Below are positions 58,222 to 64,000 of a stretch of 64,000 bases of DNA, one piece after another. Numbering within the stretch: position 1 is the stretch's first letter; each line of letters begins with the position of its first letter. Source of the DNA: JBDOQU01 sp039839375 (GTDB lineage: Bacteria; Pseudomonadota; Alphaproteobacteria; DSM-16000; Inquilinaceae); contig NZ_JBDOQU010000004.1 in NCBI RefSeq assembly GCF_039839375.1, positions 202,033-266,032 of the forward strand, written 5' to 3'. Position numbers and translations under genes: made by a program. The notes beneath the pieces are model-generated. The model saw only the letters and a list, made by a program, of their open reading frames with translations, had not been told where the DNA came from and ran no database searches.

Positions 58222-58719
58222 TCAGCTTCCGGCCCGGTCACGACAGAGCGGGCACAACCCCTTGATCTCGACCATCGGCCGCTCGATCGTGAAGCCGCGA
58301 TCGGCGGCGCTTCTGTCGATCGCCTCGGCGACGTCCCGGTCATGCAACTCCGTCGCCGCTCCGCAGTCCGAGCAGACGAGGAACTGCGTCGGGTGTCGCT
58401 CGCCCGGATGGACGCAGCCGACGAAGGCGTTCAGGCTCTCCAGCCGGTGCGCGAAGCCCTGGGCGACCAGGAAATCCAGCGCCCGATAGACGGTCAGCGG
58501 GGCGGGCCGACGGCGGTTGTCGCTCGCCAGATCGTCCAGTATGTCGTACGCCCCGCGCGGGCGGTGGCTGCGCCAGACAAGCTCCAGCACCTGCCGCCGC
58601 ACGGGAGTCAGCCGTACGCCCCGCCGCTCGCAAAGCGCCTCCGCCCGCGCCAGCGCGTCGTCGACGCAGGCGGCATGGTCGTGGGGTTCCGACGCGATGT
58701 CGTAGGGCGCGGCGGTCAT
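58222..58719 (-). CDS. zur: Fur-family zinc regulator
   Basis: The 165-residue protein has the Fur winged helix (RRGVRLTPVRRQVLELVWRSHRPRGAYDILDDL, TVYRALDFLVAQGFAHRLES) and zinc ligands (VHPGERHPTQFLVCSDCGAATELHD, and GLCPLCRD). Sequence and linkage to zigA indicate Zur rather than Fur or PerR. It should bind the Zur box at 34429-34451. It lies in a three-gene unit after a membrane-protein gene (three-base gap). Confidence 0.92.
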   Translation of the reverse strand: MTAAPYDIASEPHDHAACVDDALARAEALCERRGVRLTPVRRQVLELVWRSHRPRGAYDILDDLASDNRRRPAPLTVYRALDFLVAQGFAHRLESLNAFVGCVHPGERHPTQFLVCSDCGAATELHDRDVAEAIDRSAADRGFTIERPMVEIKGLCPLCRDRAGS

Positions 58720-58722
58720 GGG

Positions 58723-59130
58723 TCAGGCCTCGCCCTCAACCATTGCCCCCGACGCCATCCCGTCCCGCAAATCGAAGATGCGCGCCATGACCGCCAGCAT
58801 CAGCACGCAGCAGGACGCGAACAGCCCGAGGCCGAACCAGTAGAGATAGGGGTCGCGTGTGGCCGCCACGAACAGCCCGACCAGCCCCGCCACGCCCAGC
58901 GCGGTCACCATCAGCCAGCCGCTGGCGTCGTCGTTCGGCCAGATATCGAAGGTCTCGCCGTCCGGCACGCCGTCGAAATGCTGCTTCATCAGGCGGAAGA
59001 CGGAGAGCGTCGCCGCGACGAACAGCAGAAGCCCCAGCTTGTAGCCGTTCTCGGTCTGCGCGCCGGACGACACGAACAGGCCGAACAGCCCGGATACCGT
59101 CATCGCGGCCGCGGCTCCCAAACGTTTCAT
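58723..59130 (-). CDS. Small membrane protein in the zur operon
   Basis: The 135-residue protein has four hydrophobic helices (AAAMTVSGLFGLFVSSGA, KLGLLLFVAATLSVFRL, WLMVTALGVAGLVGLFVAA, YWFGLGLFASCCVLMLAVMA) and no recognised domain. A conserved-looking loop (HFDGVPDGETFDIWPNDD) joins helices two and three. Co-transcription with zur and zigA suggests a role in zinc or envelope homeostasis, without direct evidence. Confidence 0.7.
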   Translation of the reverse strand: MKRLGAAAAMTVSGLFGLFVSSGAQTENGYKLGLLLFVAATLSVFRLMKQHFDGVPDGETFDIWPNDDASGWLMVTALGVAGLVGLFVAATRDPYLYWFGLGLFASCCVLMLAVMARIFDLRDGMASGAMVEGEA

Positions 59131-59255
59131 GATGTCGATCTCGCTACCTGATGGACTGACCAGTCGATTGTTACACTATTTCATAAGCATTCCCGGCCCT
59201 CGCGACAATGGGACCGAATGTCCACGATTGACGGTCCGCCGCACCACTCTTGTTG
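59131..59255. promoter_or_regulatory. Upstream region of the zur operon
   Basis: The region holds GACTG (59154-59158) and CAGTC (59161-59165) two bases apart, a small perfect dyad 24 bases upstream of the membrane-protein start, plus an AT-rich stretch (GTTACACTATTTCATAA at 59170-59186) that may contain the promoter. I see no convincing Zur box. Confidence 0.35.
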
Positions 59256-59258
59256 GTC

Positions 59259-59579
59259 ATTCCGGCCCCCGAGCCGGAATCCATACGGCGCCGAAGGAAG
59301 TCGAGGCCGTGCCCCGCCCGTCGCCGCCGGTGAAGCGGCAAGGGCTTATGGATTCCGGATCAAGTCCGGAATGACCAACAAAAACAATGTCATGCTGGAC
59401 TTGATCCAGCATCCATACGGTGTCAACGATTTCGGCGAGCGAGCCGGTTCTTCACCGCCCGCGCAGCGTCGACGGCCTATGGATTCCCGTTCAAGTCGGG
59501 AATCACCAACGAAAAGAACCTCATGGTGAGCCCGTCGAACCATGTGTGCCCGCACCTTTCTACAAGCTCAAGGTGAGGA
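59259..59579. repeat. Dispersed hairpin repeats
   Basis: This gene-free stretch has palindromes at 59259-59280 (GC loop), 59352-59372 (ATTCCGGA/TCCGGAAT arms), 59392-59412 (ATGCTGGA/TCCAGCAT arms) and 59483-59503 (ATTCCCG/CGGGAAT arms), then a long second-family hairpin at 59520-59579. It lies between the zur operon promoter and the phoX terminator. Confidence 0.85.
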
Positions 59580-59613
59580 GTTGTTCTCCGAAAGCCGCCC
59601 CCCGAAACGGAAA

Positions 59614-59637
59614 CGGGGCGGCCCGAAGACCGCCCCG
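59614..59637 (-). terminator. phoX terminator
   Basis: An eight-base perfect stem, CGGGGCGG (59614-59621) and CCGCCCCG (59630-59637), with an eight-base loop. Read on the minus strand it is followed by a GTTTCCGTTTCG tract. It lies 24 bases after the phoX stop. Confidence 0.75.
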
Positions 59638-59660
59638 CTCATCTCCACAACCGGCCTTCG

Positions 59661-61655
59661 TCAGCCGATCGCGCCGCCATCATCCCTGGTGACGACCACC
59701 ACGGAGGGCCTGACCGGCATGTCGGGGTCGAAGTCGGGCCAGCGGGTGGACGGGTCGGCGTAGGTCGAGGGCCGGCCGAAGCCCGGCCATTCCGATCCGC
59801 CGTCGGCCGGGTGCTGGACCGCCAGGAACAGGGCCTTCCCGTCCGGCGTGAATTTCGGCCCGCACATCTCCGCGCCCACGGGCACGCGGAAGAACAGCTT
59901 TGAGAAGCCGCGCCGCTCCCCCTCCGTCTCCATCGCCCACAGACCGTCCGTGCGGCCGCTATATTCGAAATCGTTGCCGTCGGTGCTGATCCAGAGCCGC
60001 CCCTGCGGGTCGATCGCGCAATTGTCCGGCGATCCGAACCAGCCGTTGGCGCTGATGTCGGAATGCCAGGCCGCGCCATGGTCGGGATTGTCGGGATCGC
60101 CGCACTTCACCAGGATCTCCCAGGTCGCGCTGGTGGCGGCGTGGTCGCCGTCCGGCGTCACGATCTCCACGATATGGCCGTAGGCGTTGTCCGGCCGCGG
60201 GTTGACCGCGTTCTCCTGACCGGCCTCGCGCCTCGTATTGTTGGTCAGCATCAGATAGACGCGGCCATTGGTCGGGTTCGGCTCCACATCCTCCGGCCGG
60301 TCCATCTTGGTCGCGCCCAGAAGGTCGGCGGCGCGGCGGGTCTCGATCGCCACGTCGGCCTGGGCCTCGAACCCGTTCTCCGCCGTCAGCGGCCCCTGCC
60401 CATGGACCAGCGGCATCCACTCCATCGTCCCGTCCTCGTCGAAGCGGGCGACGAAGAGCGTCCCTTCGTCCAGAAGCGCGCCGTTCGACGCCGGGTTCTC
60501 CAGATCGACCCGGCCGTCGGAGACGTATTTGTAGAGATAGTCGAACCGCTCGTCGTCGCCCATATAGACGACCACCCGGCCGTCGCCGTTCATGATCGAT
60601 TCCGCGCCCTCATGCTTGAACCGGCCCAGCGCCGTCCGTTTCACCGGCACGGAATTGGGGTCATAGGGATCGACCTCCACCATCCAGCCATAGCGGTTGG
60701 GCTCGTTCGGCTCCTGCCCGACATCGAAACGGGCATGTTCCCGGCTCCAGGCATAGGAACCGTCGGGCGCGCCGTAGCGGGCGTAGTTCTCCGTCTCGCG
60801 ATGGCCTTCGGGCAGCGTTCCGGCGAAATAGCCGTGGAAATTCTCTTCTGCCGTCAGGATGGTGCCCCAGGGTGTGGTCCCGCCGGCGCAATTGTTGAAC
60901 GTCCCGATGACGTTCCGCCCTTCCGGATCGGCGGAGGTCTTCAACCGGTCGTGCCCCGCTGCCGGGCCGGACACCGTCATCATCGTCGAAAGCGCCGTGA
61001 TGCGCCGGCCATAGCGGCTGTCGGGAACCACCGCCCAGCCGTCGCCTTCCTTTCGGACCTCCACGACGGAAAGCCCGTGGGCCGCCATCTCGATCGCGAT
61101 CTGCTCCGGCGTCAGGTCGGCCAGATCGTATTCGCCCTCGGCATTGGCAAGGCCGGGGAACATCAGTTCGGAATTCACATATTCATGGTTCACCACCAGC
61201 AGCCCGTGGTCGGCGGTCTCCGACCCGCGCGGCAGCGGCACATAGCCGACATAGTCGCTATTGTAGCCGAACTGCATCTCCTGCGCGGCGGCGGTCTGGT
61301 TCTCCGGGTCGAAGGCGGGCGCGCCCGCGACGACGGGATCGCCCCAGCGGATCAGCACCTGCGCGGTGTGGCCCGCCGCGACGTGATGGGTCTCGTCGAC
61401 CCCGGCCTCGATCTCCTCGAACCCGAAGCCGCCGACCGCCGCCTTCGCGGCCTTGGACGTCAGCAGCGACATGGCCGGAATCGCCAGCGCGGTCATCGCC
61501 GCGACCCCCAGCCCGCCGCGCAGCATGTCGCGCCGGCCGAAGCGGGCATTGACGATGTCGCCGAAGGTCGGGTTGTCCGAAGCGTTGCGCCCGGCATCCT
61601 CCGACAGCTCGTATTGCATGGATTTCGACAGGTATGTGCCGTCGCGTGCGTCCAT
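59661..61655 (-). CDS. phoX: PhoX-family alkaline phosphatase
   Basis: The 664-residue protein has a twin-arginine signal (RFGRRDMLRGGLGVAAMTALAIPA at about residues 40-62) and a DUF839/PhoX propeller: LLVVNHEYVN, NCAGGTTPWGTILTAEENFHGYF, YGWMVEVDPYDP, RFKHEGAE, YLYKYVSDGRVD and RPEDVEPNPTNGRVYLMLTNN. PhoX releases phosphate from organic esters in the periplasm using Ca and Fe. ATG 61655 follows GGGAGAGG; a TTG six codons upstream is a poor start. A Pho-box-like site lies further upstream. Confidence 0.9.
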   Translation of the reverse strand: MDARDGTYLSKSMQYELSEDAGRNASDNPTFGDIVNARFGRRDMLRGGLGVAAMTALAIPAMSLLTSKAAKAAVGGFGFEEIEAGVDETHHVAAGHTAQVLIRWGDPVVAGAPAFDPENQTAAAQEMQFGYNSDYVGYVPLPRGSETADHGLLVVNHEYVNSELMFPGLANAEGEYDLADLTPEQIAIEMAAHGLSVVEVRKEGDGWAVVPDSRYGRRITALSTMMTVSGPAAGHDRLKTSADPEGRNVIGTFNNCAGGTTPWGTILTAEENFHGYFAGTLPEGHRETENYARYGAPDGSYAWSREHARFDVGQEPNEPNRYGWMVEVDPYDPNSVPVKRTALGRFKHEGAESIMNGDGRVVVYMGDDERFDYLYKYVSDGRVDLENPASNGALLDEGTLFVARFDEDGTMEWMPLVHGQGPLTAENGFEAQADVAIETRRAADLLGATKMDRPEDVEPNPTNGRVYLMLTNNTRREAGQENAVNPRPDNAYGHIVEIVTPDGDHAATSATWEILVKCGDPDNPDHGAAWHSDISANGWFGSPDNCAIDPQGRLWISTDGNDFEYSGRTDGLWAMETEGERRGFSKLFFRVPVGAEMCGPKFTPDGKALFLAVQHPADGGSEWPGFGRPSTYADPSTRWPDFDPDMPVRPSVVVVTRDDGGAIG

Positions 61656-61768
61656 TGACTTGACCTCTCCCAATCGAGGATTTCACGGATTTCGGATATT
61701 TTGGGGCACGAAATGCCGAGCCCGGCCGGGACCATATCCGCCGGCCGTGATGGTTTTGTTTCGGCCCC

Positions 61769-61786
61769 ATGACCGCTCGGTGAAAT
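61769..61786 (-). promoter_or_regulatory. Possible Pho box for phoX
   Basis: On the minus strand ATTTCAC and CGGTCAT are separated by four bases, the 7-4-7 layout of PhoB sites. The second half matches CTGTCAT at six of seven positions, the first only at four. It lies about 115 bases upstream of the phoX start. Confidence 0.35.
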
Positions 61787-61869
61787 GCCGGCGCGTCCCC
61801 AATACGGTTGTCCGATTCAATCCAGGCTTGTATCGTCCGCGCCGTCCGCCGCTGTTTCCGAGGCTTCCC

Positions 61870-62469
61870 ATGTCCGCCGCCCTTCCATCCTTCCGCGCCA
61901 CGCTGGCGGCGCTCGCCTGCCTGGTCCTGCTGACCGGCTGCGGCGTCAACGCGATCCCGACGCTGGAGGAGCAGGTGAACGCGGCGTGGAGCCAGGTGCT
62001 CAACCAGTATCAGCGTCGGGCCGATCTCGTGCCGAACCTGGTCTCGACCGTGCAGGGCGTCGCCGCGCAGGAGCGGGAGGTTCTGGAATCGGTCACCCAG
62101 GCCCGCTCGCGGGTCGGCCAACTGGCGATTCCGGCGGACATCACCTCCAACCCGGAAGCGTTCCGCCAGTTCCAGGAAGGGCAGCAGGCGCTGACCGGCG
62201 CGCTGTCCCGCCTGATCGCGGTCAGCGAGGCTTATCCCGTCCTGCGGTCCAGCGAGAATTTCCTGACGCTCCAGTCGCAACTCGAGGGGACGGAGAACCG
62301 CATCGCCGTCGCCCGGCGCGACTATATCGAGGCGGTGCGCCTCTATAATACCGAACTGCGCACCATCCCCGGCCGCTGGTGGGCGGCCTGGCTCTATCCG
62401 GAGGCCCGGCCGAAGGAGAACTTCACGATCGACGAGGCGGACCAGCAGGTGCCGGAGGTGGAGTTTTGA
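61870..62469 (+). CDS. lemA: LemA-family lipoprotein
   Basis: The 199-residue protein has a lipobox (LAALACLVLLTGC) and the LemA helical domain: LEEQVNAAWSQVLNQYQRRADLVPNLVSTVQGVAAQEREVLESVTQARSRVG, then AYPVLRSSENFLTLQSQLEGTENRIAVARRDYIEAVRLYNTELRTIPG. LemA proteins are membrane-linked, of unknown biochemical role, and commonly precede TPM-domain genes, as here. ATG 61870 follows GAGG. Frames upstream of it run antisense to phoX. Confidence 0.92.
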   Translation: MSAALPSFRATLAALACLVLLTGCGVNAIPTLEEQVNAAWSQVLNQYQRRADLVPNLVSTVQGVAAQEREVLESVTQARSRVGQLAIPADITSNPEAFRQFQEGQQALTGALSRLIAVSEAYPVLRSSENFLTLQSQLEGTENRIAVARRDYIEAVRLYNTELRTIPGRWWAAWLYPEARPKENFTIDEADQQVPEVEF

Positions 62470-63236
62470 TCGCCGCGCGTCTGCGCCGGCTGCTGTTCCC
62501 CGTACTGGCGGCCCTGTTCCTCACCTCAGCCGCCGCCGCCCAGTCGCTGGACCTGCCGGCGCTGAACGGGCGTGTCGTGGACGAAGCCGACATCCTGCCG
62601 GCGGATGTCGAGGCGTCCCTGGACGGGCAACTGGCCGCCGAGGAGGAAAGGACGACCAACCAGGTCGTGGTCGCCACGGTTCCGTCCCTTCAGGGCGTCG
62701 ATATCGAAACCTTCGCGGTCGAGCTGTTCCGCGCCTGGCAGATCGGACAGACGGACGCCGACAATGGCGTCCTGCTGCTGGTCGCCCCGGAAGAGCGGGA
62801 GGTGCGGATCGAGGTCGGCTACGGGCTGGAGGGCGCTCTGACCGACGCCGTTTCCTCCTCGATCATCCGGCATCGGATCCTGCCTTCCTTCCGGGATGGC
62901 GACCTTTCCGGCGGCGTCCAGGCCGGGGCCTCGGCCATCATCTCCGCGCTCGGCGGCGAATACGTGGTTCCCGCGACGGCGACGGGGGTAACGGAGGGTG
63001 GAAGCGGTCTCGTCACCTCCGCGATCACCGTCGGCGTCTGGGCCTTCATGGTCTTCCTGTTCGTCGTCCGCCGGATGATCGGCAGCCGGAGACGCCGGTT
63101 CTACGGGCGTGGCTGGGCGATCGGGACGGGAGTCGCCGGGGCGAGGGGCGGGTTCTCCGGCGGCGGCTTTTCGGGTGGGGGTTTTTCGGGCGGCGGCGGC
63201 AGTTCCGGCGGCGGCGGCGCTTCAGGGGGATGGTGA
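62466..63236 (+). CDS. TPM-domain protein (YgcG family)
   Basis: The 256-residue product starts at TTG 62466, overlapping the lemA stop, with GGAGG upstream. It has a signal peptide (LFPVLAALFLTSAAAA), a TPM domain (LNGRVVDEADILPADVEASLDGQLAAEEERTTNQVVVATVPSLQG, DADNGVLLLVAPEEREVRIEVGYGLEG), one membrane helix and a Gly/Ser-rich tail with repeated FSGGG. TPM domains resemble the thylakoid phosphatase/photosystem repair fold. Confidence 0.9.
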   Translation: MIAARLRRLLFPVLAALFLTSAAAAQSLDLPALNGRVVDEADILPADVEASLDGQLAAEEERTTNQVVVATVPSLQGVDIETFAVELFRAWQIGQTDADNGVLLLVAPEEREVRIEVGYGLEGALTDAVSSSIIRHRILPSFRDGDLSGGVQAGASAIISALGGEYVVPATATGVTEGGSGLVTSAITVGVWAFMVFLFVVRRMIGSRRRRFYGRGWAIGTGVAGARGGFSGGGFSGGGFSGGGGSSGGGGASGGW

Positions 63237-63240
63237 CGAC

Positions 63241-63861
63241 ATGGCGCATCTGACAGGGCAGGACCGGGAGAGGATCGCGGCAGCCGTCGCGGCGGTGGAG
63301 GCCAGGACCTCGTGCGAATTCGTCGCGATCGTCGCGCCGGAAGCCAGTTTTTACTGGAGCGTGCGGCTGGGCGCGCCCATCCTCGCCTCCGCTCTCATCT
63401 CCCTGGTCTGGCTTCTCTGGGGGCCGACGCCGCTCACGGCGACAGGCCTGCTCCAACTCCAGACGGTTACTTTCGCGGTCGTCGGCGCGGCCTTCTTCTG
63501 GACCCCGCTCCTGCGCGCCGTGACGCCGAAATCCCTCTTCCATGAAAGGGCGGCCATGCTCGCCCAGGCCCAGTTCCATGCGTCCGGCGTCGCCGGCACG
63601 AAGGGGCGGACGGGCGTCCTGCTGTTCGTTTCGCTATGCGAGCATCATGTGGAGATCATCGCCGACCGGGGCGTTGCGGAGCATATGGGCCCGGACGACT
63701 GGCAGGCCGTCATCGACGGCTTCGTCGCGAAGGTGCGGCAGGGCCGCCTGGTCGACGCCTTCGAATACGCCACGGCCGCCTGCGGCGACCTCCTGGCGGA
63801 AAAATTCCCTCGCCGCGACGACGACCAGAACGAACTCCCCGACGCCCCCACGGCCCTCTAA
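63241..63861 (+). CDS. TPM-domain membrane protein
   Basis: The 206-residue protein starts at ATG 63241, four bases after the preceding gene. A TPM domain (LTGQDRERIAAAVAAVEARTSCEFVAIV) is interrupted by two membrane helices (ILASALISLVWLLWG, TVTFAVVGAAFFWTP) and completed by GRTGVLLFVSLCEHHVEIIADRGVAEHM. It is the third gene of the lemA-TPM-TPM unit, an arrangement common in proteobacteria, and probably acts with its neighbours at the membrane. Confidence 0.85.
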   Translation: MAHLTGQDRERIAAAVAAVEARTSCEFVAIVAPEASFYWSVRLGAPILASALISLVWLLWGPTPLTATGLLQLQTVTFAVVGAAFFWTPLLRAVTPKSLFHERAAMLAQAQFHASGVAGTKGRTGVLLFVSLCEHHVEIIADRGVAEHMGPDDWQAVIDGFVAKVRQGRLVDAFEYATAACGDLLAEKFPRRDDDQNELPDAPTAL

Positions 63862-63893
63862 CGTCATTCCAGCAGAAGCTGGCAACTGTGTTG

Positions 63894-64000
63894 TCAGGCC
63901 CAGGCTTTACGGTCTCTGAGCATGGCGTTGAGGTGGGTGAGGAGCTTTCTGGCGACGGCGATGATGGCGACTTTCTTGGTGAGTGAGCGGCTGTAGACAG
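63894..64000 (-). mobile_element. IS110-type transposase, C-terminal end
   Basis: The minus-strand frame ending at TGA 63894-63896 encodes YSRSLTKKVAIIAVARKLL followed by THLNAMLRDRKAWA, the typical C-terminus of IS110/IS116 DEDD transposases (a KVAxxAxxRKLLxxLNAMLRD pattern). The rest lies beyond the right edge. The element ends 33 bases from the TPM gene stop, so the insertion edge is within 63862-63893. Confidence 0.75.

Noticed and set aside
59167..59190. Zur box upstream of the zur operon
   Set aside because: GTTACACTATTTC resembles one arm of the Zur consensus but the second arm does not pair; too weak compared with the site at 34429.

Overview
The window is GC-rich chromosomal DNA from an alphaproteobacterium. 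The evidence is a PaoABC-type molybdo-enzyme operon, PAS_5 proteins, an IalB protein, a HfaB/CsgG-type holdfast-anchor locus preceded by an exact CtrA motif (TTAA-N7-TTAAC), an alphaproteobacterial Zur box, a GlcNAc/MurNAc operon with NagB-II, and many dispersed palindromic repeats. The order cannot be fixed from sequence alone. There is no rRNA, prophage or CRISPR array; one tRNA-Leu(GAG) is present, and an IS110-type transposase end lies at the right edge.

Layout. 0-5.4 kb: thioesterase end, parDE toxin-antitoxin (TA) pair, transglutaminase and AraC/GyrI genes, two tandem PAS_5 genes, YCII and PEP-mutase-like genes. 5.5-13.9 kb: alkylation repair (Ogt and an Ada-AlkA fusion), GST, a second TA pair, FecR with a CHASE2-cyclase, AEC carrier, PQQ sugar dehydrogenase. 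14-24.8 kb: PaoABC-like oxidase with divergent LysR, PuuC-like aldehyde dehydrogenase, biotin carboxylase alpha subunit, acylphosphatase, LipB, tRNA-Leu. 25.2-31.8 kb: a surface-structure locus (IalB, lipoprotein, three degenerate LuxR regulators, HfaA-like and repeat-rich secreted proteins, HfaB/CsgG pore). 31.8-35.5 kb: a Fur-box gene and znuABC with a Zur box. 35.5-38.6 kb: tartrate-dehydrogenase-like enzyme, Bug receptor and divergent GntR. 38.6-49 kb: an amino-sugar/peptidoglycan salvage locus (nagA, nagB-II, GntR, BadF kinase, namZ, two permeases, binding protein with a premature stop, divergent murQ, then a serine hydrolase). 49-57 kb: PepN, a divergent PEPC-like protein, a soluble chemoreceptor and higBA with a broken higB. 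57-64 kb: zigA-zur-membrane protein operon, PhoX, lemA-TPM-TPM, transposase end.

How the genes work together. The salvage locus reads as a pathway: an ABC importer brings in muramyl sugars; NamZ and a beta-lactamase-fold hydrolase, both without signal peptides, trim them inside the cell; the kinase phosphorylates; MurQ, NagA and NagB-II deliver fructose-6-phosphate. The Zur, ZigA and ZnuABC genes form a zinc-limitation response. The Hfa-like locus resembles a curli/holdfast-anchor secretion system in which one pore serves several small secreted proteins; two of these share a PYNF motif at the mature N-terminus.

Most intergenic gaps between operons carry members of two palindromic repeat families. 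The main family has arms that change in compensating pairs around a near-constant CTTGA loop. Three lesions stand out: the nonsense codon in the sugar-binding protein, the frameshift in higB, and substituted catalytic residues in the PEPC-like protein.
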